A stretch of 59,345 nucleotides of DNA. Source: Thozetella sp. PMI_491 (lineage: Eukaryota > Ascomycota > Sordariomycetes > Chaetosphaeriales > Chaetosphaeriaceae). Positions 24,603 to 35,574 of the stretch are shown piece after piece (the stretch's first letter is position 1; each line of letters begins with the position of its first letter). The stretch is from contig MU270129.1 in NCBI GenBank assembly GCA_021432635.1, positions 1-59,345 on the forward strand. The letters are read 5' to 3'. The notes below the pieces were generated by a model. The model was not told where the DNA came from. It did no database searches and saw only the letters and a list, made by a program, of their open reading frames with translations. A program made the translations under genes and the position numbers.

Positions 24603-24645
24603 GGGATTTTACTGGCTGGCTCGTACAGGGGTAGACTTGCGACGT
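24603..24645 (-). repeat. right arm of a 43-bp inverted repeat
   Basis: Inverted partner of 23832-23874, located about 200 bp upstream of the start of the Zn2Cys6 regulator, so it may lie within that gene's promoter. The interval bounded by the two arms is 814 bp and contains the 3' part of the MFS remnant rather than a transposase. Confidence 0.85.
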
Positions 24646-24842
24646 GACATAAGAACGCATGCCCGCATTCTGGACCCACATCCCCTCTCGATCTCCTCCT
24701 GAAAACAAGCGCTCTTCTCCCACCGCCTGGGAGAGCTCTTCCTCGGCAACAGCACCGTTTTGCCACCAGCGCGAAGCAGAAATTTTTGCCCAAGCGATGC
24801 TACGTCAATTGAAAGCCTCACAGAAGGATGGTATACCAGGGC

Positions 24843-26711
24843 ATGCCATCGCGAGGGTGCGGGACATGTCGGCAGCGGAGGGTCAAGGTACACGCGCCAT
24901 CGCGACTTCCTTGCGACTAGTAGATAATCAATATGGGTTCCAGGGACTGATCCTGCAATGTCTGCATAGTGCGATGAGAGAAAGCCGACATGTTTTCGGT
25001 GCGAAAAGGCCCGGCGAATATGCACGGGGTATCGCTCCGAGTTCGAGTTGATGCACCGCAACGAGAACAAGGCTTTGGAACGGCGTATGCGAACAACAAT
25101 CAAGGGGGAGGCGCCAGCCCTCAAAGCGAATGTCGAGTTCGGGATCTGGATTCGAACGAGCTCGGGCAACTGGGATCTGACCGCTGGAGAAGACTCGGGC
25201 ACCGCGCCTCGCTATGGTCGTTTGACGCCGTCGCTGTCGGTGTCATTGGAGGAGCAGGCTTCGTGCCACTTCGCGTCCAATTTCATCCTGGTTCCAGTGA
25301 ATGGCGCCTCGGAGGGAATGTTTGAGTTTCTCCTCCCTTTAATTTCGGTGGCGGCCTCGCGAAGCCCGCTGCGGCACGCCTTTCGCGCCTGTGCTTTTGC
25401 CTCGCTAGGGGGCACACAGCTGGCAGAGGGAGTCGATCTCCCAGCATTGGCAATGGAACAGCACAGCAAAGCCCTGACTCAAACCCATCTCGCCTTGTCG
25501 GACCCACAGATGGCGAAGAGCGATGGGGTCGTGGCGGCTGTCATGCTCTTGGTTCTATTTGAGGTCAGTTGGCTCTTCCTTGCCCCGCCGACTGTTCCCT
25601 ACCTACATAACCTAACCAGTAGTCTTGGTAGAACATGATGGCAACTAGAGATATGGGACTTCTGGCGTGGCGGTCGCACGTAGAAGGTGCTGTTAGCATC
25701 ATCAAGTCCCGCGGGAAAGAGCAGTTTCAAAGCAAGACTGGACGCCGTTTATTCCAGGCCGTCCGACATCAGCTGGTGTGTACTTGTTCCCCTTACTAAT
25801 CCTTCTGCCTACTGTACTGACAACACTAGATGGGCCGAATTCTCTCATCAGGAATACCCCCGAGCACTGGACTGGATTGGTGGAAGGACGATGGTCCCTC
25901 CGCTTCTTCAATGATGAGCAAAGGCCAGGCTTTCAGCCTCAAGGCAACACAGCTTCGGGCGGAGGCATCCAGGCTTCTAAACACGGTAACGCGCGATAGG
26001 GCATCAGTTGACATTATGGTTGAGATGAGGAGACGAGTACAAGCTTTGGATCAGGAAATCGCGACCTGGCTCGTCTCCCTCCCCCAGCAGTGTCGCTTCA
26101 AGACGCTCTATTGGCAGGAATCTCAAGGCCCGCAGGAGCAAAGGAGCCTTCGGGATGTCGAGGTCTTTCCCGGTCGCGTTGATATATACCCCGACTTTGC
26201 CGTCGCCGAGACATGGAACACGGCACGGGCAGTGCGGCTCATTCTTACCTCCGTCATCATCCGAATAACAGCGTGGTTGTGCACTCCTCTCGACTACCGA
26301 ACTACGCCGGAATTTGCAACGTCTCGGAGGATCTGCGAAGGGACTATCTCAGACATGATTGCCTCGATCCCCTTCCACCTAGGCTGGCACACAAAGCGCC
26401 AGGAGCTCTTTGACGGTCCGGAACGGGGGAGCTTTGCTTGCGGGGAGGATGCGTCGGTCAAGACCCTCCTCGGTCACCTGGCAGTGTGGCCCTTGACAAC
26501 GATCCATGCCCATGACCTAGCAACTGACGCCCAGCGAGAATATTGCAATGGACGACTGCGCTATATTGCTAATCGGTTGGGGCTCCGATACGCTCATGTA
26601 TTTGCCGACTCCAAGTTCCGATTCCCATCTATGTTGATTAAGACAGACCAATTGCCACCCGAGCAAGACTTCCTGCAGGAACAGATTGGCCTTGGGGAGA
26701 GGCGGCCTTGA
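24843..26711 (+). CDS. Zn2Cys6 transcription factor with Fungal_trans_2 domain
   Basis: Intact 554-aa regulator from four exons: 24843-24887, 24970-25563, 25632-25775 and 25830-26711 (exactly 555 codons). The binuclear zinc cluster is at the extreme N-terminus, MPSRGCGTCRQRRVK spliced to CDERKPTCFRCEKARRIC; the six Cys are residues 6, 9, 16, 23, 26 and 33. The first intron splits the cluster after Lys15. The rest matches the large alpha-helical regulatory domain of this class (Pfam Fungal_trans_2): LPLISVAASRSPLRHAFRAC, SDGVVAAVMLLVLFE, GLDWWKDDG, VFPGRVDIYPDFAVAETW and PFHLGWHTKRQELF. It is a nuclear activator or repressor, probably binding CGG-type half-sites. Targets are unknown; the broken MFS gene just upstream on the same strand is the obvious former candidate. 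Confidence 0.92.
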
Positions 26712-27665
26712 TTAATTAGCGCCCCCTTAGGTTAAGGCGAAACGGGCAGCCCTACAGCGTTAGATTTATATTATCCTACATATTATCAATGATAGCCACG
26801 CTTGTTCAAATAACTGTGTTATTTATTTTTTAGAATGTACGGTGGTATAATATTCACAACACAAGCAAACAGGCGAGCATATACATCTCGGCGTCTTAGG
26901 CATAAATACTGTATCAAGCGAATGGGACAGAGATTTAATAGGAATATAAGTGAATGATAATAGGTATATAGCATTGTTTACCGCAGAGGGGCTATTACTT
27001 TTGATCCCAGCGAGTAATCGGCCTTGCCCACCACCAGGGACAGCGCGGTATACCGCACGTCACACGCGTATCCATGATCAGCATCACGGTGACCAAGATG
27101 ATCGAGCCCAAGATCACCAAGATCTTGTCTTCATCATCAATCTATCGACAGACGGCCTCGGTCATGCTCTCTTCATCATCTTTCCACGAGTTACCGAACT
27201 CTTTGGGAATATGATCATAATGGAGAACGTGATATCAAATTGATGAAGTTGAGAAGTGGGTTGGGGAATAGACCGAGGAGCGGGTTGGGGAATAGGTAGA
27301 CTGAGGCGCGGGTTGGGGAGTAGATTCAGAGAGCAGTGGAAGTCTCTTGTTGGATCAAAGCCAGCTATTGTCAAAAAAAGACTCGCATTTAATCACTAGA
27401 AACTAGGTATCAGGATGTGAATCTAATGCACTCGCTAGCCTTGGCTATCAGCTAGTGGGCTAGTATGACCTAGAGATATCCCCTAGTCACTGCAATATAT
27501 TGGTTTTCAGTAAAGGAAAGAGCCGAGAAAGGGTTGCACCCACGGTTCAGTGAACCTTGAGTACACTAATGAAGGCGTTCCACCCCTTACATATAGCGGC
27601 TAAATACTCAAAATTTGATTTTACATATTACCCTACACTATTGGTAGGTGGTCTGCGCAATGCTA
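26712..27665. other. intergenic region with a short minisatellite
   Basis: No gene supported. The open frame at 26950-27243 has no family signature. A three-copy repeat (27256-27330) is listed separately. Confidence 0.45.
27256..27330. repeat. three-copy minisatellite, unit about 24-28 bp
   Basis: Three imperfect head-to-tail copies share GGGTTGGGGAATAG or GGGTTGGGGAGTAG followed by a GA-rich spacer of variable length. It is G-rich on the plus strand and could form local secondary structure. No coding role is apparent. Confidence 0.7.
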
Positions 27666-27667
27666 TA

Positions 27668-27990
27668 GGTACTCGGGATGCTCCATCAAGACGTCAATAT
27701 TTGTAATGGCTCCACTCCAACGACCCCCTTGCTTGAGGGAACGGTCCAATAGTACTTGGTCGATGGGCTTGTGCGTGGCCTCATCTGCTTCTGATGCCTT
27801 CACGAGCGTCTCCGCAACATTGACATCGCGCCACTGGAGCAAATGGTTCCATTATTGAATGAATATTGTAATCTCTACAATTTCGGTAGACATGGAACCG
27901 GCGATGTGCGGCGTCATTGCGTTCGCTGCGTCTCCGAACAATGTAATGGGGCATGTTAGACTGACGAATTCACCTTGCTGGCCGAGATGC
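27668..27990 (-). pseudogene. FAD-dependent monooxygenase fragment
   Basis: Reading from about 27990 downwards, the frame gives CPITLFGDAANAMTPHIAG, which resembles the GD motif (GDAAHAMTPH) that binds the FAD ribityl chain in salicylate-hydroxylase-like monooxygenases. After an in-frame TAA near 27856 the same frame continues with ETLVKASEADEATHKPIDQV and ends HPEYL then TAG. Only a C-terminal scrap of the gene is visible; no N-terminal FAD-binding GxGxxG motif was found nearby. The call rests mainly on one motif, so moderate doubt remains. Confidence 0.45.
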
Positions 27991-28079
27991 ATCATGTCGA
28001 GGCTTCAGCAGCCGCCTTCAGTAAAGTCAATCATGTGCTGACACCATTAGTAACCATCATAATTCTAACTGGTCGAGAT

Positions 28080-30600
28080 GCAGAGCTCACCTCCTCTTTG
28101 CTTAACTGCATATCTCGGGTCCCAGATCCTGGCAGCACCATCGGACGAAGCCGACGCAAGCCGGCCGTCCATCGACAATGCTACCGCCCTGACGAAGGTC
28201 CTATGGCCTGCGAGCGTCTTCAAGCACTGGCCTGCCGGGTCCTAGATCCTAACAGTACCATCGTACGAGGCCGGCGATCACGCTACCGCCAAGACCCAGC
28301 GATCATGTTCAAAAGTCTGTAGACAGACACTCCAGTCATCTTCCACACTTGGCTTAGTGACCATTCATGTAGGCTCTTCCAATCGAAATCGGGTTCTTGT
28401 TAGGCTACGAGTAGGACTGAATATAAGGGATCAGGCATACAGTCGAAGTAGCCCTTTCGCAACTATGGTTCTGCAGTACTGAAAGAATCGTCGTCTATCT
28501 CGAACCATATCGGCAAGCTGGGATGTGTCCGCCTATAGCACTGTTAGGGCAGCTCTAGGCGGGATTATCTTCATCGTACATACACCAAACCTTCAAGCTT
28601 AGCCATAGAGATCATTCCACTTGACATGCTTCCTAAGAGACTGAGAGCCTCGAGCCAGTAAATATTTCTGGTGTAGAAAGCCATCCAGCTCGCTGTCATC
28701 CTGGAGCTCGGCTCTGGCTGCCTTGATACTGCCGTTGTCGTGAAGGTGGTCAACCCAATAAATGCAGGAATACCGTGCAGCAGCCAAAGGGTCCGGATTC
28801 AGTTGTTGGGCTTGGTCAATAAGGTACCCAAGGGCCCCAAGCTGGTATATGTCGCGTCGTAGGATCTTGGTCATGACCTGTATGGATCGCAAGAAGATGG
28901 AGTAGTGTGCATCGTCTATCCCGCAAGGAAACATGTTCTCAGATGCTTGCTGGAGCAAGAAGTCTTTTCCTGACTGGTGGATCAGGTAGACCGACTCTTC
29001 TTTGGTTGTCAGAGAAGAGCCGCATTTCCTGACGATCGTCTGCGGATCCATTTCGGGTGGCAAATCAGCGATGGCGACAAACTCTAGGAGGGTGAGAAGG
29101 CGGTATGCAAGCACAGCTCTCGTCAGCACAGTCTTGCAATCCTGCGGATCGCACCCAAGCCCTTCGTTGATTTTGGTCATCATATGGCTATAGAGATCGG
29201 ACAAGCCAGGTGGCATATTTCGGATGGTCTCGAGAGCATATGTCCCATGTAGCGGGTTGGAATACCTATCTTCAACGTTGAGTTCCTTAAACGCGAAGAC
29301 CACCAAAAGAAAAAGATTCTCAGCTCGCCGACGCACTTCAACTTCGATCTCGGCGAAAAGGGAAGGAGTATACCCTTCCCTGTCTTTAAGAGTAGATAGC
29401 TTGTACATGATGAATGCCTCAACGGGTGCCTCTAGCTTCTGGGCGTCCAACTCGATCAGAAATCCTTCGGTGCCAGGAGACTTCAACTCGACGGATGGAT
29501 GGCTTGAGACCAGCCACTTCACATTATTCGACAGAGTGAGGGAATCGGAAATGAGCTTGATCAGATCTCTTCGACCTCGTTCGCATTCATCGAGGGCATC
29601 GACGACCAAATACATAGGGCAGAAACCAGTATCTCTCAGCATGCTCTTGAATACATTGGAAAGAGGGATAAAGGCAGTGTCGCCGTCAAAAAGGGAAGAG
29701 CCTGCTTTCTCGTCCTTTGATCGTAAGTGAGGGGGGCAGTGCGGCTACTGATCAAGAAGTAGCTAGATTAGGGACCCCAGGATGGCCGTTGCGTTGTTTA
29801 AGGTCTCGTCGATGCCCTGACAAAAAGTGCGAGGCGTTAGGTGTATAGGCTGCGGGCTGGTGGGAGAGTTGGCGGATCATTCCCATTAAAAGCATCGTCT
29901 TCCTCGTACCAGCGTGGCCCTTGATCTACATCAGGTAGCGAGGTGCGGTACCGTCGATACTACCCCAGTTGGTGAAACGCGGCATACTCGTCTGTGTTGA
30001 GGATCCATCGGTATGCACTATCGAGCAAAGGATCCTTGTTCTTCTCGATCTTCTCCATGTCGTCGTGCGGATCTATCATGTATAGATCTCGAAGGCACCG
30101 CTTATCCCTATCGTCCAAATGCATTTGTTTCTGCAGAGCGACGAACTCCTGGGCGGTCTGGTGAATATCACCAAAACGCGACAGAGCGTCTTGACGGAGG
30201 CTCTTCTCTTCGAGCCTTTTGTACTGGTTCCAATTGCTACGAAGGTTCTCTTTGGCGTCATTGACAGCCTTTAGGAAGCCTCCCCAGTCATCTCGCTGCG
30301 CCATGCCGCGGAGAAAGACGTAGCCCTGGTGCCGGTAGTAGGAAAACCTTTCCATCTGGTAGCGTAGGAGAGCCTTGCAGAGCCTAACGACCTGCCTTTC
30401 CAATTGTTGTAGGATAGCATGGTAACCCTTGCCTCCTTCCAGGAGATGTTCATTTAGAGCGCAATATCAATCCTTCTTGGAAACAACATGTATGATACCG
30501 TCGAGGTTGAATTGGACTGCCTTCGCAAGATTCGAGAGGATTTGATGGTGTTAGCAGACAACGAGGCCAACTATGGATGTAGCGGTACACTTGATACGGC
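28080..30600 (-). pseudogene. NACHT-WD40 (NWD, NLR-like) protein, multiply broken
   Basis: From 30600 downwards: an N-terminal STAND-associated domain (LERQVVRLCKALLRYQMER, YRHQGYVFLRGMAQRDDWGG, PLLDSAYRWIL), a degenerate P-loop GHAGTRKTMLLMG near 29910, Walker B YLVVDALDEC near 29600, the post-NACHT region (NMPPGLSDLYSHMM, VYLIHQSGKDFLL, YWLEALSLLGSM), and at 28330-28080 two worn WD40 repeats (SASSDGAARIWDP). Stops replace expected Trp codons near 30460, 29925, 29790 and 28245, all consistent with TGG to TAG or TGA. Frameshifts occur near 29965, 29740-29700 and 28665. In the P-loop the Gly before Lys is Arg. Intact relatives (HET-E/HET-D type) are cytosolic incompatibility receptors. The longest open piece, 29642-28599, cannot be functional alone because it lacks the nucleotide-binding loop. 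Confidence 0.85.
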
Positions 30601-31578
30601 GCTATGCAGCGCAGGAGCGCTCCGGACGTGTTGGTGAAAATAATAAAGCTACCTTGTTGACGGAGCCACTGTATCACGTGAAGCGCGAAGTGGACCTACC
30701 TCTGCATAAAACCACCACTCTATCGGCTCACATGGTTAGGCAACTAACATGTAAGGCGCATATAGAAAAATCGCACTGTTTGCAGTATTCCTTCCCACCT
30801 TTTGTTTTTGGAATCATATGTTTCGGGATCTTAGCGTGGGCTGCTTAGCGGCGGCTACCCTCGTTTCCCGACTTCTCTCCTCCCAAATAAAGCCCACCTT
30901 GCCTATTTCAGCCCCCAAGGTTGATTACTGCCGCGGTGTAAGGTGGCCGGGCTATGAGCCAAAGAAATAAAATACAGTAATCGCTTACAAAATAGAGGTG
31001 TTTACCGCACTGGCTTCCCCCCTCCTTCTCGCCGGTCTACAAAGGGCATAAGCTTGGCCTACATAGCGTGGGTGTCCTTATTGTAGCAGCAAGACTTTAG
31101 CAGTTGTTGACCGATAGGTTACGGTGGGTCACAAATGAATCTCTTCCGATATTTTTGCTTCGTATTTATGGGGTGCTGGTGCTGCCATCCACTTCACCTT
31201 GCCCAAAGGCATCACTGACGGCGTCTACATAACCTATAACGATGAATATGGCCTCGAGACTCACGTCAAGGACCCTCAACCCAATGATAGGCATTTGGAA
31301 CATCTTTTTCACCGCTGCATTACTGGAACCCCCTTTAGCTTATCGCCATTATCTGTGTCTCCCTACTGAGTTTCCAGTCAGATATTATGGGAAGTGTTAG
31401 GCGACCGAGCGCCTGTGAAAGGTCGCCGAGCCCGTTGCAACCATGTACCTGGCCGTGCAAGATGGCAGTATAGAGAACTTATTACATATCGATAGGCCAA
31501 TATTAAAAGAATAGCGCAGCGTATAAAAACAATCTCGACAAAACACTCGGCGTTAAATACCCAGTTATATATCCTGAT
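30601..31578. other. intergenic region
   Basis: No complete gene. At about 31170-31290 the plus strand reads AIHFTLPKGITDGVYITYND, resembling the N-terminus of a type of small secreted fungal protein, but no signal peptide or continuation is in frame; it may be a decayed relic. Confidence 0.35.
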
Positions 31579-32312
31579 TTACATATCAGCAAGCTGATTC
31601 TGAAGCTCATCGACATCTTTCTGCAGCTTTTTATGTCTATCTGTAGCCTCGTTGTACTTGTTCTCCCAGCCGGTACACTCAGACTCAAGGACGGTCATTT
31701 TTCGAGTCAAAACCTCGACCTTGCTGGACGCATCGCGAGCCCTAGGGGCGTAGGCGTTACAATGTTAGCGAGGCACTATGCTTGCTTGTGAGGAAGGAAT
31801 GAAAGGCATGATAGAATGCCACGAGGTACGAGGGAGAACAGGGTCGGGCATACTCCTCTTCGGCTTGTTTAAGCTTCTTCTCGATCGTCTCAACTTCGGC
31901 CTCAAGCGATGCGTTCCGTACTGTCAGAGATTTTATTTCCTGCTCCTGGGTGAGGTTCTGGCCCTCGAGATCTTTGACAGTAGCCTTGAGCTTCTCGATT
32001 TCCGTGTTAGCTGCATCAACCTCCTCGCGGAGGAGGCTCATTTTCTGGGAAGGGGACGTTAGTTAACTGTAATTAGGACAATCTCGCGATCGCCCATTTG
32101 ATAAAAGAAGAAAAGAACTAAAAAGGCATCGCCCTAAAAACAGAACCCCAACGACACTCCCAGCACCGACGGAGATGTCTCCTTCGGTCGCTTTGTGGAC
32201 TTCGGCGTGGGAAACCGGAAGGTTCAGCTTCAGAGTGGGGCAATTAATTGGCGAGGGGTCTGCTGAGGGGTAGGCTAATAAGAGCGAGGCCTACCTGCCT
32301 AATGGCATCCAT
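31579..32312 (-). CDS. short tropomyosin
   Basis: Three exons (32312-32295, 32044-31854, 31741-31579) give 123 aa with exact frame. The six-residue first exon MDAIRQ followed by KMSLLREEVDAAN after a 250-nt intron is the usual layout of fungal tropomyosin genes. The whole product is one heptad-repeat coiled coil (EIEKLKATVKDLEGQNLTQE, then WENKYNEATDRHKKLQKDVD, ending QNQLADM). Fungal tropomyosins bind along actin filaments, stabilise cables and help formin- and myosin-driven polar growth. The usual length is about 161 aa; here roughly 38-40 residues of the central region are absent, close to one actin-binding pseudo-repeat. No missing exon is visible in the 112-nt second intron, which has a clean GCTAACA branch site. 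It is either a divergent paralogue or a naturally shortened isoform. Confidence 0.78.
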
Positions 32313-33134
32313 GTCGGAGGTGTGTTCTTGAGTTGGTTTCTGTCTCGGGCAACTAGAGTCGAAAGTGAGAGGAGGGAGGAAGGTGCGTAAGAAAATAAGC
32401 TGATTGTCACAATCCTAGGCAAACAACCCCTCTTCCTCTAGCGTGTCGGAGGCGGTCAACTTGGCACGTGGAGTACCCACTGTAATTTGCTACAAGCCTT
32501 TTGGGGGCCACAGACCTTAGGTGTGAGTACCCACCTCCTTTTTTAACGATATCGATAACGTCAATTTCAGTCCAGTGAGACTAGTGAACAACCGTATCGC
32601 CATCACAAACGTCAAGATTCGTCACAGCTACACCATACGCCATCAATATGCTAGCGGCGACCGACCGGGTAACAATGTCGTAGAGAGCGAAACCGACAAT
32701 ACGGGCGTGGGGCCCGATTGTCCGGAGGATGAACTGTGGGATTCTTACTACGAGGGTACTGTTACCCCCTGTGAACGCGGCGCCGAGCAACGCAGGCTGC
32801 GCAACGAGGTCGCGACTTTTGTCGAAGGGGTCGCGGCGCGCTATAACTTGGACGCTCCACTAGGCGGGTGGCTTAACGTGCAGAGACTGATGAACTACCT
32901 TTCAGCGTTATAGCGCGACGTGAACGATGCCGAGATGATTGTGGGGCAACAGCCTCTCTTCTAGGTTAGGGCATCCGCTGGAAATATGTAAGGCATGCCT
33001 GATACCACCTACGCGCTCGAAATTTCAGGGAACTATATACACCTTTGGACAGTATCTGCGATGATCCCAATCTTTTCCGGGCAGGTGTCCCCTAATCCGG
33101 CGAGGGCCTTTACGCTTGTCTCCGTGGCTCCAAC
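32313..33134. other. intergenic region upstream of tropomyosin
   Basis: Holds the tropomyosin promoter and, at 32575-32965, a broken coding fragment listed separately. Confidence 0.4.
32575..32965 (+). pseudogene. unrecognised gene fragment with in-frame stop
   Basis: A 112-codon frame whose second half has strongly protein-like composition: GPDCPEDELWDSYYEG, CERGAEQRRLRNEVATF, APLGGWLNVQRLMNYLSAL. It ends at TAG (32911-32913), but the same frame continues RDVNDAEMIVGQQPLF to a second stop, suggesting that the first TAG replaced a CAG. No ATG lies at a sensible place and I do not recognise the family. Probably the 3' end of a decayed gene. Confidence 0.4.
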
Positions 33135-33292
33135 TAACGTAATCTACCACCTAATTAGACACACCACCTTGTTAGACACCGGGCCGCACCAGACCGTATC
33201 AGGCTGTTGCAGCTGGCAACTATTTTCTGTGGGTCTGGTGCGGCCCGGTGTCTAACAAGGTGGTGTGTCTAATTAGGTGGTAGATTACGTTA
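33135..33292. mobile_element. MITE-like perfect 61-bp inverted repeat
   Basis: Arms 33135-33195 and 33232-33292 are perfect reverse complements over 61 bp, separated by a 36-bp loop. The outer dinucleotides are TA on both sides, so the element may be ACGTAATCTACC...GGTAGATTACGT flanked by a TA target duplication, as for Tc1/mariner-derived miniature elements. Perfect pairing implies a recent origin or ongoing repair. As RNA or single-stranded DNA it would form a long hairpin. No transposase is encoded. Confidence 0.85.
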
Positions 33293-35574
33293 TGATAGTT
33301 TCAGCTTACCTTAGTTTAATTATCTTATCTGTAAGTCCGACATCATCAGGATTAAAGATTCCGTTCCATTCTCAATTCACCTTCAAATATACCAGGGAAA
33401 ATATCAAGTGATTATCTATTCACTTGATAATTGGATTCGGGAAAGGTCTAGTGATCAACTTGTGCCCTCCTAGGCAGTGAGCGGTACAACCATCAATCTA
33501 TAGTCTGAGCAGCCTTGGAAGTTGAGGATTAGTTAGCCAAGACGCGCAAACGGGGGCTATGTCGCCTGTGGCGGTGCAAGATATGAGGTATATGCCTTGT
33601 ATACAGACACCCATTTCCAAAATTTAGGACTGTACCGTGTGGCCTCTTGCACTCGACCAAGCCGAAACGGCAAGTTTATACGTCACAATCACCGACATTG
33701 CATCTAAGAGCAATGTGAATTGTGCCTGGGGAGTTCGTCTAGGCGTGAAGGGGAACAGATCCGTGCTCGAGCTCAAGTGTCGCAAGATAGGAGGGTTTCC
33801 TAGATCTTCTCGAAGTCGATCGGTCTTCGACGTACGTTTGACATTTCTAAGCGCTTCCTGTCCACCAACGAGTCGCAGAAGTGCAACGCTCCTATGATGA
33901 AGATTTGTAAGAGTCCGCTCCGTTTGTCTCGGGAAGATACAATGCGGGCTAGGTTTTTCAGATCCGCTACTAACGACGCCTGTTTCGTCTGTTCCAGTTT
34001 AAACCTCTCGGCCTCCGACATGCTCAAGCTAAATATCTCCTGTCCGGACAACGTTCTTTAATGCCTGGAGGTGATCCTCCATGTTACGCGGCGACAATGA
34101 CGATACGTGGTGAGCTGACGTAGCCGTCCTAGATGGAACGTCACATATATACTCTTATTAGGCAGATAGGTGCAACTGGATACCGTAGCACGTCTAAAAT
34201 GCGGCGTCCATCATGCTGTAACTAAATTTGGTACTACTATAGGATGACGGCAATCAGAGGATATCAAAATGTATTAAATATTCTATTCAAGCCATAAAAT
34301 ATTGTCTCTTCCAGTGATTTCTCAACAAACAGTACATTAAACTTGTTTAGAGCCAAGAATAGTTTTTGGGGCAGCTAGGACCTGCTACAACGATAGAGAC
34401 ACTGACCGCAATCCATCATTTTCTCGAGAGGCTCAGCCAAAGCCTAGTCATATCCCATGGGCCTAGATCGAATTGGAATCCAGGAGACACCCTGTCTCTA
34501 GCACAAATAACTCTTCCCAGTCCACTAGGTGCCGCAAGAAACAAGGCAACACATGCACCTCATTTTACGCTAGCTTAGAAGGTGTAGTCATCGTCCTAGA
34601 ACTACCGCGATAACAGAACTATGCCTGCAGCCTGTTAGACAGTTGACCTAACTAGACGTTTATTTGCATGTAAAAACCCCGAATTTTCTAGTTCGTGATA
34701 GAATAACAAGATCAATCTACTCATGGCTTGAATCCCTGCTGTTCTCTGCATCATTTTTGGCAGAATTCGACATCTCGAACGAATATTAATATGCGGAAGC
34801 AATGACTCGTGGCGTACGCCCTGGTCACATATTAACGGCCTCCACCTCTGCAAACGAGGAAAGTCGGATATTTACTATGTACGGGGGAACTAGACTCTCC
34901 ATCCATTCACATGGCCTTTGCGACATGAGATTTCAAAACCCGAGAAATTCCCGGGTGTGAGTGCAATGCGACCTTGTTTTTATGGGGTAACCGGTGCGGA
35001 TTGTCGCCACACTAGGTTTATTAGAGCGTAGCATCGTTCTATTCAGGACGCGGATAGCGGGACTACCTGACTCAAGGCTAAACTCGCTACACACGCCCGC
35101 ATGAGTCTGCGACAATACAGCCCCTCATCCCGTACGCCGTCTTCTTCTAACTAACAATTTAACAAACAGAAATATTAGTCAATCTCTAAGGGCTAGATAG
35201 AGAGTTAAAGGGCTTAAATAAAAACTTCAATGGTTAGAAAAATCAGCTCTAATCAAAGTATAGATCTGAACTGTAGCCAGCTTACGCCCGTAACTCTCCA
35301 GAGACTACAAGCCGGCTGGGGAGCATCTTAATTGCCTGCTAACAGCTGCTCTGACACTTAGCCAGGTACTAACTTGCACTACGAGTGCTGCTAGTATGAT
35401 TGATCGTCTAACAACCATTACATTCAACAGCCCAGCTTTCCAGTTAATTGTGGTAAGCCAATAACCCACCAGACGTCTTGGAGTTGCTCAAGGCTTCCTT
35501 ATCACGCACGAGCCTGCGACTACCGTTTCTCATTGTTATATATGTATATTCATACGATGTATACCTCGCTGATA
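33293..35574. other. intergenic region
   Basis: About 2.3 kb with no gene I can support. Open frames at 33637-33897 (+), 33800-34051 (-), 34366-34578 (+) and 34635-34853 (-) have no recognisable motif. Base composition is ordinary. Confidence 0.4.

Noticed and set aside
24609..25202. 197-codon minus-strand frame upstream of and over the Zn2Cys6 gene
   Set aside because: Overlaps the zinc-cluster exons and the inverted-repeat arm; no motif.
29224..29730. 168-codon plus-strand frame over the NACHT region
   Set aside because: Shadow of the minus-strand NACHT sequence.
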